DNA of 64,000 bases from Symsagittifera roscoffensis (Eukaryota; Xenacoelomorpha; Acoela; Convolutidae), in the NCBI RefSeq assembly GCF_963678635.1, contig NC_087065.1:77695396-77759395 (forward strand). The letters are read 5' to 3'. Positions 1 through 11,208 of this stretch are shown here, piece by piece; position 1 is the stretch's first letter; every line of letters starts with the position of its first letter. The notes under the pieces were generated by a model. That model ran no database searches. It had not been told where the DNA came from and saw only the letters and a program-made list of their open reading frames with translations. The translations under genes and the position numbers were made by a program.

Positions 1-3000
1 TCATATGCTTAACCGTTGAGTTTGTTCTTTATAGGGTTGGTAGTTCGTTACTAGTTACCAAAGGGGGGATAGCTGAATAGATCCACTTTCATATGCTTAA
101 CCGTTGAGTTTGTTCTTTATAGGGTTGGTAGTTCGTTACTAGGTACCAAAGGGGGGATAGCTGAATAGATCCACTTTCATATGCTTAACCGTTGAGTTTG
201 TTCTTTATAGGGTCGGTAGTTCGCTACTAGGTATAAAAGTTTCATCTGCTTAACCGTTGAGTTTGTTCTTTATAGGGTTGGTAGTTCGTTACTAGTTATA
301 AAAGTTTCATATGCTTAACCATTGAGTTTGTTCTTTATAGGGTTGGTAGTTCGTTACTAGGTATAAAAGTTTCATCTGCTTAACCGTTGAGTTTGTTCTT
401 TATAGGGTTGGTAGTTCGTAACTAGGTATAAAAGTTTCATATGCTTAACCGTTGAGTTTGTTCTTTATAGGGTTGGTAGTTCGTTACTAGGTATAAAAGT
501 TTCATATGCTTAACCGTTGAGTTTGTTCTTTATAGGGTTGGTAGTTCGTTACTAGGTATAAAAGTTTCATATGCTTAAAGTTGAGTTTGTTCTTTATAGG
601 GTTGTAGTTCGTTACTAGGTATAAAAGTTTCATCTGCTTAACCGTTGAGTTTGTTCTTTATAGGGTTGGTAGTTCGTTACTAGGTATAAAAGTTTCATCT
701 GCTTAACCGTTGAGTTTGTTCTTTATAGGGTTGGTAGTTCGTTACTAGGTATAAAAGTTTCATCTGCTTAACCGTTGAGTTTGTTCTTTATAGGGTTGGT
801 AGTTCGTTACTAGGTATAAAAGTTTCATATGCTCAACCGTTGAGTTTGTTCTTTATAGGGTTGGTAGTTCGTTACTAGGTATAAAAGTTTCATATGCTTA
901 ACCGTTGAGTTTGTTCTTTATAGGGTTGGTAGTTCGTTACAAGGTATAAAAGTTTCATATGCTTAACCGTTGAGTTTGTTCTTTATAGGGTTGGTAGTTC
1001 GTTACTAGGTATAAAAGTTTCATCTGCTTAACCGTTGAGTTTGTTCTTTATAGGGTTGGTAGTTCGTTACTAGGTATAAAAGTTTCATATGCTTAACCGT
1101 TGAGTTTGTTCTTTATAGGGTTGGTAGTTCGTTACTAGGTATAAAAGTTTCATATGCTTAACTGTTGAGTTTGTTCTTTATAGGGTTGGTAGTTCGTTAC
1201 TAGGTATAAAAGTTTCATCTGCTTAACCGTTGAGTTTGTTCTTTATAGGGTTGGTAGTTCGTTACTAGCTATAAATGTTTCATCTGCTTAACCGTTGAGT
1301 TTGTTCTTTATAGGGTTGGTAGTTCGTTACTAGGTATAAAAGTTTCATATGCTTAACCGTTGAGTTTGTTCTTTATAGGGTTGGTAGTTCGTTACTAGGT
1401 ATAAAAGTTTCATATGCTTAACCGTTGAGTTTGTTCTTTATAGGGTTGGTAGTTCGCTACTAGGTATAAAAGTTTCATATGCTTAACCGTTGAGTTTGTT
1501 CTTTATAGGGTTGGTAGTTCGTTACTAGGTATAAAAGTTTCATATGCTTAACCGTTGAGTTTGTTCTTTATAGGGTTGGTAGTTCGTTACTAGTTACCAA
1601 AGGGGGGATAGCTGAATAGATCCACTTTCATATGCTTAACCGTTGAGTTTGTTCTTTATAGGGTTGGTAGTTCGTTACTAGGTACCAAAGGGGGGATAGC
1701 TGAATAGATCCACTTTCATATGCTTAACCGTTGAGTTTGTTCTTTATAGGGTCGGTAGTTCGCTACTAGGTATAAAAGTTTCATCTGCTTAACCGTTGAG
1801 TTTGTTCTTTATAGGGTTGGTAGTTCGTTACTAGTTATAAAAGTTTCATATGCTTAACCATTGAGTTTGTTCTTTATAGGGTTGGTAGTTCGTTACTAGG
1901 TATAAAAGTTTCATCTGCTTAACCGTTGAGTTTGTTCTTTATAGGGTTGGTAGTTCGTAACTAGGTATAAAAGTTTCATATGCTTAACCGTTGAGTTTGT
2001 TCTTTATAGGGTTGGTAGTTCGTTACTAGGTATAAAAGTTTCATATGCTTAACCGTTGAGTTTGTTCTTTATAGGGTTGGTAGTTCGTTACTAGGTATAA
2101 AAGTTTCATATGCTTAAAGTTGAGTTTGTTCTTTATAGGGTTGTAGTTCGTTACTAGGTATAAAAGTTTCATCTGCTTAACCGTTGAGTTTGTTCTTTAT
2201 AGGGTTGGTAGTTCGTTACTAGGTATAAAAGTTTCATCTGCTTAACCGTTGAGTTTGTTCTTTATAGGGTTGGTAGTTCGTTACTAGGTATAAAAGTTTC
2301 ATATGCTTAACCGTTGAGTTTGTTCTTTATAGGGTTGGTAGTTCGTTACTAGGTATAAAAGTTTCATATGCTTAACCGTTGAGTTTGTTCTTTATAGGGT
2401 TGGTAGTTCGTTACTAGGTATAAAAGTTTCATCTGCTTAACCGTTGAGTTTGGTCTTTATAGGGTTGGTAGTTCGTTACTAGGTATAAAAGTTTCATCTG
2501 CTTAACCGTTGAGTTTGTTCTTTATAGGGTTGGTAGTTCGTTACTAGGTATAAAAGTTTCATATACTTAACCGTTGAGTTTGTTCTTTATAGGGTTGGTA
2601 GTTCGTTACTAGGTATAAAAGTTTCATATGCTTAACCGTTGAGTTTGTTCTTTATAGGGTTGGTAGTTCGTTACTACAAATAAAAGTTTCATCTGCTTAA
2701 CCGTTGAGTTTGTTCTTTATAGGGTTGGTAGTTCGTTACTAGGTATAAAAGTTTCATATGCTTAACCGTTGAGTTTGTTCTTTATAGGGTTGGTAGTTCG
2801 TTACTAGGTATAAAAGTTTCATATGCTTAACCGTTGAGTTTGTTCTTTATAGGGTTGGTAGTTCGTTACTAGGTATAAAAGTTTCATATGCTTAACCGTT
2901 GAGTTTGTTCTTTATAGGGTTGGTAGTTCGTTACTAGGTATAAAAGTTTCATCTGCTTAACCGTTGAGTTTGTTCTTTATGGGGTTGGTAGTTCGTTACT

Positions 3001-4167
3001 AGGTATAAAAGTTTCATATGCTTAACCGTTGAGTTTGTTCTTTATAGGGTTGGTAGTTCGTTACTAGGTATAAAAGTTTCATATGCTTAACCGTTGAGTT
3101 TGTTCTTTATAGGGTTGGTAGTTCGTTACTAGGTATAAAAGTTTCATCTGCTTAACCGTTGAGTTTGTTCTTTATAGGGTTGGTAGTTCGTTACTAGGTA
3201 TAAATGTTTCATCTGCTTAACCGTTGAGTTTGTTCTTTTAGGGTTGGTAGTTCGTTACTAGGTATAAAAGTTTCATATGCTTAACCGTTGAGTTTGTTCT
3301 TTATAGGGTTGGTAGTTCGTTACTAGGTATAAAAGTTTCATATGCCTAACCGTTGAGTTTGTTTTTTATAGGGTTGGTAGTTCGTTACTAGGTATAAAAG
3401 TTTCATCTGCTTAACCGTTGAGTTTGTTCTTTATAGGGTTGGTAGTTCGTTACTAGGTATAAAAGTTTCATATGCTTAACCGTTGAGTTTGTTCTTTATA
3501 GGGTTGGTAGTTCGCTACTAGGTATAAAAGTTTCATATGCTTAACCGTTGAGTTTGTTCTTTATAGGGTTGGTAGTTCGTTACTAGGTATAAAAGTTTCA
3601 TATGCTTAACCGTTGAGTTTGTTCTTTATAGGGTTGGTAGTTCGTTACTAGTTACCAAAGGGGGGATAGCTGAATAGATCCACTTTCATATGCTTAACCG
3701 TTGAGTTTGTTCTTTCTAGGGTTGGTAGTTCGTTACTAGGTACCAAAGGGGGGATAGCTGAATAGATCCACTTTCATATGCTTAACCGTTGAGTTTGTTT
3801 TTTATAAGGTTGGTAGTTCGTTACTAGGTACCAAAGGGGGGATAGCTGAATAGATCCACTTTCATATGCTTAACCGTTGAGTTTGTTCTTTATAGGGTTG
3901 GTAGTTCGTTACTAGGTACCAAAGGGGGGATAGCTGAATAGATCCACTTTCATCTGCTTAACCGTTGAGTTTGTTCTTTATAGGGTTGGTAGTTCGTTAC
4001 TAGGTATAAAAGTTTCATATGCTTAACCGTTGAGTTTGTTCTTTATAGGATTGGTAATTCGTTGCTAGGTATAAAAGTTTCATATGCTTAACCGTTGAGT
4101 TTGTTCTTTATAGGGTTGGTAATTCGTTACTAGGTACCAAAGGGGGGATAGCTGAATAGATCCACTT
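1..4167. repeat. 65/88-bp satellite array with higher-order structure
   Basis: About 62 head-to-tail units run from the left edge to the sharp end at 4167. The common unit is 65 bp and contains CTTAACCGTTGAGTTTG and GGTTGGTAGTTCGTTAC. A second unit type is 88 bp because the linker TATAAAAGTTTC is replaced by a longer one containing ACCAAAGGGGGGATAGC. Private variants (AACCATT, GTAACTAGG, CTTAAAGTTG, a lost G in TTGTAG) recur at a spacing of exactly 1539 bp, so there is a higher-order repeat of 2 long plus 21 short units (51-1589). The next one (1590-3647) has eight additional short units, and a third starts at 3648 with four long units. There is no coding capacity. The array continues beyond the window. 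Confidence 0.97.
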
Positions 4168-5785
4168 GGGGCAGCAACAAATTCACTGTTTCCTAATTTT
4201 ACCTGCAAATTAATGCTGGCGTGAACCGCTCGCTATTCACTAACTTATTCACAAATTCAACTCACTTAACAGATTTTTATACAAAACAACTCACTTACCA
4301 GATTTTGAGGTTTTTTAATTATAATAGAAACAAGAACTAATCATAATTTTGAATTGCACGAAAAATAATTAAATGAACAAAAGTTCTGAATCGGCCAAGT
4401 TTTTGACAACTTTTCAAGACAATTGTCAGATTTTTCGTAACGGCAAAAACTGAATCTTAGTCATCGGTTTGTTTTGTTACTCGCTTTAAACGTAGGTGAA
4501 TGTTTTTAATAAAATGCAAAATCCAAAATCAATCACAGTAATTCTGAGCTGAAAACGCGTGAGTAAACAAAACAAACTTCACTTGCTGTACCAAATGACA
4601 AAATGACAAAACCAGACTATATTTTGTTTTATGATGGATGAAGACATATTTGATTTGACGGAAATCGTGTTTGCTATCTGACAGATGCGAGAATTTTCTA
4701 ACGGATATCCTTTAAAAAATGAAGAAAAAAAAACCGCAGTTTTCCGTCACTTTTGGAGTTCTGTGTTTTAATTGTAAGTTTGCATTTAAATCTGCATCGC
4801 TGGAAAAACTTATCCGCTTTTGCGATGCAAGCGTCAAAAAATGGTACCACATGTGCTATTTTCAATGGCTGAAAGATTTTTCAATTAACCTATTGAGACT
4901 ATTTTGAGCAGGAACTTCAAAGATTAATGAAAAGTAAAGCAGAAATTTAATATGAATTTATAGTTTATATGGTACAGTGGTCGCATATGTGCTGTAATTG
5001 GGTCACCGACTTGAAGTTTACTCCATTAATTCAGTTCTGTTTCTAGCGAATTTTGAAGAAAGTTACTATAATCCAGGTAGTTTTCTTCAGATCCCTATAG
5101 AACCTTTAAATGACAATTTTTCACGTACTCTGAATTATCTCTGATTTATATATATAATATCACTTTGCATTGAATATTGCGAATGAGGGAATAAATTCAG
5201 AGAAATGAAAATTTTGTTTTTAATGATCTCCTTTTTACAGTAGTAATTTAATGAACGAACGCATGATCATTATGATGAACACACTATCGACGACAATTAC
5301 AAAACTTTTGCACCAACGAGAAGCACTGATTCTTCCGAAACGCAACGTTAAGGAAAATATTATTATAAATTTTGAGTCTATTAACTCAATTAATGCATCA
5401 ATTAGATTGTGTCAGTTCAATTTGGAGTAAACTCTGACCCGGAATTATTCGTTGCGTATGTGCACAAAAGAATTATCCCCAGTTGGCAATTACTTTTAAT
5501 TGCGTTTCAATTAGAAGTTCAAAATCAGCATAAAAATTTAACTGAAATAAATAGGACAGCTCGTTTATCACCACAAAACCTTGAAAGTCTCTACAGCACT
5601 TTAGGGCATTCATCATAAAACGTTTTTGGTTGAAAAATTGACAAAATGATCGAAAAAAAAACAAAAATTAATTGAAGTAAAAAGCAACAATAGTTAAGCA
5701 AAAAAATAATAAAAAGCGATATTTGTTAACTAAAAAGCACTAAATTTATCCTATCGTACACTCATTAAAAGGCCAAATGCCTTAT
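4168..5785. other. AT-rich sequence without recognisable features
   Basis: Non-repetitive AT-rich DNA between the satellite and the first GTTCC element. The short open frames at 4719-4907 and 5409-5618 have no recognisable domain or splice context. I see nothing to annotate. Confidence 0.5.
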
Positions 5786-6282
5786 GTTCCGACTTTCCAA
5801 ACGAAAGTAACGAAATATTTGTGCTCGGGGTGGGTTTTGTTTTTCAGACAAATTTCGGTTTTATATAATTCGAAAGCTATTATTCTCCTGAGTTTAAATT
5901 TGAAAAAATATTTCACCTGTGATACTTTTTCTTAATGTTATGCTGGCTTAAAGATTGTCATTTTGGCCAATTTGGGACAATTAGCGCGCGATATAATTCG
6001 CGCTATTAACGCGTAAGCGAGATTTATTCCGTCTTAGAAATCATTCCAAATTGTTTCAACGAAGTTTATATGCCATAATTGATTTGTTAATAGGAGCAAA
6101 ATATATCACTTTGTACTTAATAAGACGTGTGGGGGGATGTTTTCACAAAAAAATTGCAAGTTTTATTTTTAAGTTTTCTAATTTTTTTTATTACATTTAA
6201 ATTTTTCATGTTATTACTGCACCATAGACCTTAAAAACAGTCGGAACATTCAAGGCTTCGCTCTGATACGAGTAGTCTTGTT
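5786..6282 (+). mobile_element. GTTCC element copy 1 (non-autonomous, about 500 bp)
   Basis: It starts with GTTCCGACTTTC, which with the following GAAAGTAACG can form a terminal hairpin. It contains the shared landmarks GGGACAATTAGCGCGCG, a GGGGGGATG stretch and CCTTAAAAACAGTCGG, and ends with AGTAGTCTTGTT after a sub-terminal hairpin remnant (CAAGGCTTCGCTCTG). The same order occurs at 7564-8116 (opposite strand), 11516-12039, 40966-41471 (opposite strand), 41474-41861 and 43987-44528. There is no coding capacity and no clear target-site duplication, so the class is uncertain (Helentron-like or MITE-like). Confidence 0.8.
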
Positions 6283-7425
6283 TCAGATTGGAACTATTCA
6301 ATACGCCGCTTGCGCGCCATATATAGCGAGTTAATTATCCCAATTCGGCCAAATTCGCAACTTCAAACACCCATATTTTTACAAAACAAGATCGCAGTCT
6401 TTTGCTTTCTGTCCCTCAGACAACAATACTTTCTAAGATGATATTAAAAGTTCATATCACAAACTTTTGGTTAAAACTTCAAAACTTGAATAAATAAAAA
6501 ACCACCCGAAGCATAAATAATCCGTCTTTTTCTTAGAAAGTTGGAACAACAGGCCAAAGAAATGAGGAAAAAATATTCTAAACTATAATTAATTTGATTA
6601 CATTTTTTTTCGGAAAGAAAATTTTTTCAAATGGCGAAAAGCACAGACATCATTTGATAAGATGATAAGTCAGTTCAAGAACCCTTCAGAAAATAAAAAT
6701 TTGATACTTTATAAGAATCATCTGATGAACCTAACGACTGGAATGAAATAGTATCTTCCAAAAAATGAGCCGAACTCAAATAGTAACAAATATTTTTTCA
6801 ACATTTTCAGCCTTAAATGTCACAAAAATGTCAAAGTAGGAAAATTTTAAAAGTGTTCGTCAGTAATAAAAATGTTTAAGGCAAAAACACTGATGAAAGC
6901 TATCTACAATAATTTTTTAAAACAGTTTCAGCGAAAAGCTGGCTCTAATCAACAAATATTGGAACTAAACAAGACTGTTTGTACATCAAGGCAAAACTCT
7001 GAAACTTTTGACTTCACTGTACTGCCAATTAAGGAACTTTTCCATGAAAAAATGATCAAACAATTGAATTTATTCTAATTTTTTTCTTCATTTGATCTCC
7101 ATCACTCCATGTAAAGTGCAAAAATAATTTAACCGTATCTTTTCTCAGTAATCAGAAAAATGACTTGACCTGCTTCAATTTCATTTAACCCTGCCGAACG
7201 ATTTAACCCATTGTTTACTCGTGTCGAGTTGGAAAAAAATCAGTAGAAAAAGTTTTCGTCAAAAATGTTCAATTAAAATGTCGAGAAAGAATAAAAAATC
7301 TCTCCAAGCATAAATTAACTGGATTCTTCAAAAGTCGAAACAAATATCCTAGTATCTAACAAAACTGATAGAAAGAGGCTGGAACCTCCCCGCATTGGAG
7401 TTCCATGAATGAAAATCGATTATAA
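6283..7425. other. AT-rich sequence with decayed GTTCC-element ends
   Basis: Mostly featureless. Stretches near 6495-6550 and 7290-7345 resemble the reversed 5' end of the GTTCC element (a 'cacccGAAGCATAAATAA' type motif followed by a decayed hairpin). The open frame at 6872-7078 shows no recognisable domain. Confidence 0.4.
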
Positions 7426-7565
7426 TTGAGTTTCACTGTCGGTATTCACAGAAGTGAAAAAAAATTGATTATAACATTACTATTTTTCGAGGAAGCAAAA
7501 TCCACTTTTAACCCATTATAATCGATTTTTTTTTCACTTTTGTGGACACCGACAATAAAACTCAA
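7426..7565. repeat. 140-bp inverted repeat (foldback, MITE-like)
   Basis: The left arm begins TTGAGTTTCACTGTCGG and the right arm ends CCGACAATAAAACTCAA. The complementarity continues inward through the adenine- and thymine-rich stretches to TTGATTATAA and TTATAATCGA, around a short loop. It abuts or overlaps the outer end of the following GTTCC element by two bases. Confidence 0.7.
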
Positions 7566-8116
7566 CAAGACTGCTCGCATCAGGGCGAAGCCTTGAATGT
7601 TCCGACTGCCTTTTAAGGTTTATGGAGCAGCAGTAATAACATAAAAAATTAAATGAAATAAAATAAAATGAAAATTTTGTTTTCTAAAATTTGAAATTTT
7701 TTATGAAAATCATCCCCCCACACGCCATATAAAGTACAGAAAGAAAAATTTCGTTCCTTGTAACAAATCAATTATGGCAAATAAGCTTCGTTCAACCAAT
7801 TTGGAACGATTTATAAGACGGATTAAATCTCGGCTTACGCGTTAATAGCGCGAATTATATCGCTCGTTAATTGTCCCAAATTGGTCAAAATGGCCAAAAT
7901 GGTAATCTTTAAATCCTCATAACTCTACAAAAAATGATCACAGGTGAAATATCTTTTCAAATTTAAGCTCAGGACAACAATGGCTTTCGAATGGTAAAAA
8001 AAAATTCCGTCAAAAATGGCTAGTTGAAAAGTCGAAATTTGTCTGAAGAAAAAAAAACCCACCCCGAGCACAAATATTCCGTTACTTTCGTATCGAAAGT
8101 CGGAACAATTATAATC
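7564..8116 (-). mobile_element. GTTCC element copy 2, inverted
   Basis: Reverse-strand copy of the family: on the plus strand it begins AACAAGACTGCTCG and ends CGAAAGTCGGAAC. It carries the family landmarks in reverse order. Together with copy 1 it forms a widely spaced inverted pair. Confidence 0.8.
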
Positions 8117-8309
8117 GCGTTTTCTCACTTTGTTGACATGCGAATTTCAACGCATGTAAAGGCTTTTCTACGTTTTAAACTAAAGTTGGTTATTTTTGAT
8201 TATCCAAAAAATTTGATAATTTTTTTTATGTTACTCAATAGCTGAATTTTGTTGCTTTCAACAATTTCCCGCTTCTATTCCCTCCAATGTTTGCCCCTTT
8301 GCAGCTTTT

Positions 8310-8640
8310 GCACCCTTACACTCGCCATCCCCCACCTTAACCAATCGCAACCCTGCCCCCACCTGAACCAATCGCAACCCTGCCCCCACCTGAATCAACC
8401 CTCCCTCCACCAAATGAATCCCAACTGAACCAACCCCCACAGATACTCACCATACCTGAACCGGATCAGAGGGTAGAGCGGGAAAGGTTCAGCGTGGGGG
8501 GGGGTCCCAGAAGGCCAGGTGGGGGGAGGGGGCTTCAAGAGCGCGGGCAGGGGGGGGCAAAGAGGCAAACGTTGGAATGGGGGTTGTAAGGGAGCAAAGG
8601 GCCAAATGTTGGAAGTGGAGGGGGGGGGTTTGATCAACTA
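8310..8640. repeat. 27-bp minisatellite and strand-asymmetric C-rich/G-rich block
   Basis: 8341-8394 holds two copies of a 27-bp unit (CCAATCGCAACCCTGCCCCC core) in a C-rich stretch. 8480-8630 switches to runs of 6-9 guanines on the plus strand. The frames open across it on the minus strand are repeats of the low-complexity DNA and are not convincing genes. Confidence 0.6.
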
Positions 8641-8732
8641 AAGGTTTTTGCAATTTGAGTTTAGGTTTAGAAAAGGTGAAGGACGTACACTCACTTTGCA
8701 AAGATTTTGCATTACTCATTTTTGAAAAGCAG

Positions 8733-8764
8733 CCCCCCTCGTGAAAATCCTCGATCAGCCCCTG
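8733..8764. mobile_element. hAT-MITE terminal remnant
   Basis: CCCCCCTCGTGAAAATCC followed by TCGATCAGCCCCTG closely matches the right end of the complete hAT-type MITE at 32050-32393. I could not find the matching left end, so this is a fragment. Confidence 0.45.
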
Positions 8765-9022
8765 ATGAAGCATATAGTACTGTTTTGCTCTGCAATACCA
8801 TTCGAGATATCTTCTTTGCTGACAATTTAAAACTATGTTCATAAAGTTTGTTTATTTTAAAAACATATACGCTCAAGGAGACACCATTGGATAGTCAGAA
8901 ATAGTAATTTTGGTTATCTGCCAAGAAAGTTTTGATTGAAAAAACTAATTAGATTACAACACTGCAAGTGTTGGTAAAAACTAATTTCAAAAATTGATAG
9001 GGAAAGTATAATTTAGATTTAC

Positions 9023-9143
9023 CTTCATCGGTGGTACCGAATTGTCCTTGATGCATTTGGCGGGTGGTAATGCGTCTAGCTGCAGCGACATCTGTAATTT
9101 TCTGCTCATCTTATCAAAAAGAACAAAAGCTGCAAAGGCATTG
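9023..9143 (-). CDS. possible internal exon of an unidentified gene
   Basis: A minus-strand frame reads ...FDKMSRKLQMSLQLDALPP... and ends at a good donor, AAG followed by GTAAAT, at 9022. Two acceptors are possible upstream (after AAATTAG or after TTTGCAG). Base composition is richer in G and C than the surroundings, as in the confirmed exons of this window. I do not recognise the peptide and see no partner exons, so this is only a candidate. Confidence 0.2.
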
Positions 9144-10974
9144 CTAATTTGACAGTTGGTAGTTTTCTTAAAGCGTTCTACATATATTTGCGTTTTGTTC
9201 ACTAATCATAGTGACATTAACTTGAAGTTGAGGGAATAAAATGGCTGCAGTAAAATGAGGACCAGAGAACAAGGAAGGGACTATAAAGACTGCATTGATT
9301 AGCCCAGATTGGATGGTCATGCTATTGTTTGATTGACAATGTTGGGGTTGGAAGACGCGTGAATAAGTGTGGCAAGAGCTTTGTATGACTTCCTGAAATC
9401 TTTCCTTTCCCAATTCCATTCCGCCCCTGTTATTTCATCCCTCCCTCAATTATTTCACTCTTTGTAGTCTGTGTAGCTATACAAAAACGGGACGGCTTCC
9501 TATTAACGTTCAAACAACGCCCGAATTCGCAACCTCATTATGCAAATATTGATACAATTAGTCCAAGATAAAAACACAAAAAAAACAACTTCCAAACGGG
9601 CCAAAAACGGCAACAAATCGCCCCTTGTCACAAATAACTTTCTTGTGAAAATGTATAACTCAAACCCTAACGCCCCCTACCCCCCCCCCCCCCCTCGCCA
9701 TTTTGCCGCAAATTTGTTAAACAGCTCCAATTCTTCCTATTTTTCAATGAACTTTTAGGTCATACAAAAACAAGCACCGCGTCCAGCTCAGATAATTGCT
9801 GCTTGAATATATTGAAATTCAAGTTAGTAGAATCAACAAGGGAGGGGGTGAATTTTTAATGCTCTATGCAAAGCGACTAATGCTTGCAATATTTTAAAGA
9901 GTTTTTCTTAATCTTGTTTTTGGCTACTTTGATTTTTTTTTCGGTCAATTGCAGTGATTTATTTTCCAACAAAACCCACTCTTCTGTTTTTTTATGTATC
10001 TTTTCAAGTCAGATACCAGCCTTTTTGCCCCGATGGCTGCACAACAGGTAAAGTGGAAGTAATTATGACGACAGTTTTCTTAATTCAATTTTGCATCCAG
10101 ATTTCAACTGGAAGCGGCCAACGATTCACTTTTGTGACCAAAATCAGCTAAATTGACAAGAAGTCTTTCACAGAAGTCTTCTTTTCACTCACCTTCATGA
10201 CAAGCTAAACGGGGAGACCTACAGAGAATCTTCAAGTGAAGCAAGTTCAAACAGCCGATAGCCAAGCTTCCGAAAATAAGTATGATTTACAATACACAAA
10301 AGCAAAGTTTGCCTAAAAGCTATCGGCTTGCTCTGGAATTTCAGCTGGCAACTTTAATTCTAAGTAAACACTGTTTTGGTGGAATTTTCACTAGTAACAT
10401 TTTCTTCATTTTTGTAGGCTTTTGCATTTCCCTGAGTTTTTTAAAATTAATTTCTGCATTCCAGTCCTCGATTTGTTTCATTTGTCTTCGATTTTTTTGA
10501 AGTGTAGCATTTTTTCCAAATTTCGGAGCATTGCGCAATCGGATGTCTGCACTGTGGCTCTTCATTCGATCTTCTTCCTTCGCGGTCACTTTTTTAAAAA
10601 TTGATTGACAACCAATTGATTTGCTGAAAGGCTGAGTCGGCGAGTGACATTTTATGCTGATGAAAAATCCATAAAACATTGCACACATTGTTGAACTGAC
10701 TTTGAACCAGGAAATTTGCATAATTTCATCTGTTTTGCTAAAGATAGTAGACTTAGTGCCTTCTTAATTGGTAATCAAGGCTATATTTGGGTTCTTTAAG
10801 GTCAGATTTAGTAAGTTCTTCTCATAATTTTGAATCAAAACTTCACCTAGTTCACACACTTTCACATCCCTATAGGGTGAAGTTTTGAAGTTCTGATATC
10901 GAATTAAAGCTGCTTAGATGCAGACTCCTGTGATAACCTGAGGAACTTCTATTAACTCACTTGTGTTAAACTAA
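9144..10974. other. AT-rich sequence without supported genes
   Basis: Open frames at 9168-9419, 9954-10151, 10282-10500 and 10341-10721 overlap on both strands and show no recognisable domain. A run of cytosines lies near 9680-9696. Nothing else is supported. Confidence 0.4.
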
Positions 10975-11208
10975 TTAGAATTTCAAGAGGTTAACTAAGA
11001 ATGTGTTCCATTTTTCTCTGAAGCTCAGATCTACTGGCTTAGTTTCCATATCTAAGTTTTCATAAGACTGAAAATGCAGTTCTTCTTCTTCTTTAGATCG
11101 GCACATATTGCCGCAAAAATAAAAACAACAATAGAATAAATTAGTCAACATCATGCTTACTGCAAACGCAGTGCCGCACTCCCAAGAGGGCAGGAAAACT
11201 TCTATCAA
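10975..11208 (-). CDS. C-terminal exon of a single-pass membrane protein (paralog A)
   Basis: The minus-strand frame contains SWECGTAFAVSMML, a hydrophobic segment of about 20 residues rich in aromatic residues, then GNMCRSKEEEE and a polar tail ending VDLSFREKWNTF. A paralogous exon with the same plan lies at 14830-15057. Conservation of W-x-C-G, M-C-R, K and DLSFR between the two copies, and homology continuing into the 3' flank (GGAACTTCTA), argue that this is a real coding exon. The upstream exons were not found. The likely topology is extracellular W-x-C-G, one membrane span, cytoplasmic tail; the cysteines next to the membrane could be lipidated. The family is not recognised. Confidence 0.5.
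   Translation of the reverse strand: MIEVFLPSWECGTAFAVSMMLTNLFYCCFYFCGNMCRSKEEEELHFQSYENLDMETKPVDLSFREKWNTFLVNLLKF

Noticed and set aside
1-4167. CRISPR-like array or telomeric repeat
   Set aside because: Units are continuous, without unique spacers, and AGGGTTGG occurs once per 65 bp rather than as tandem hexamers. It is a satellite.
8258-8842. Repetitive Gly/Val and Pro-rich minus-strand frames
   Set aside because: Direct translation of a C/G-rich minisatellite, no other support.
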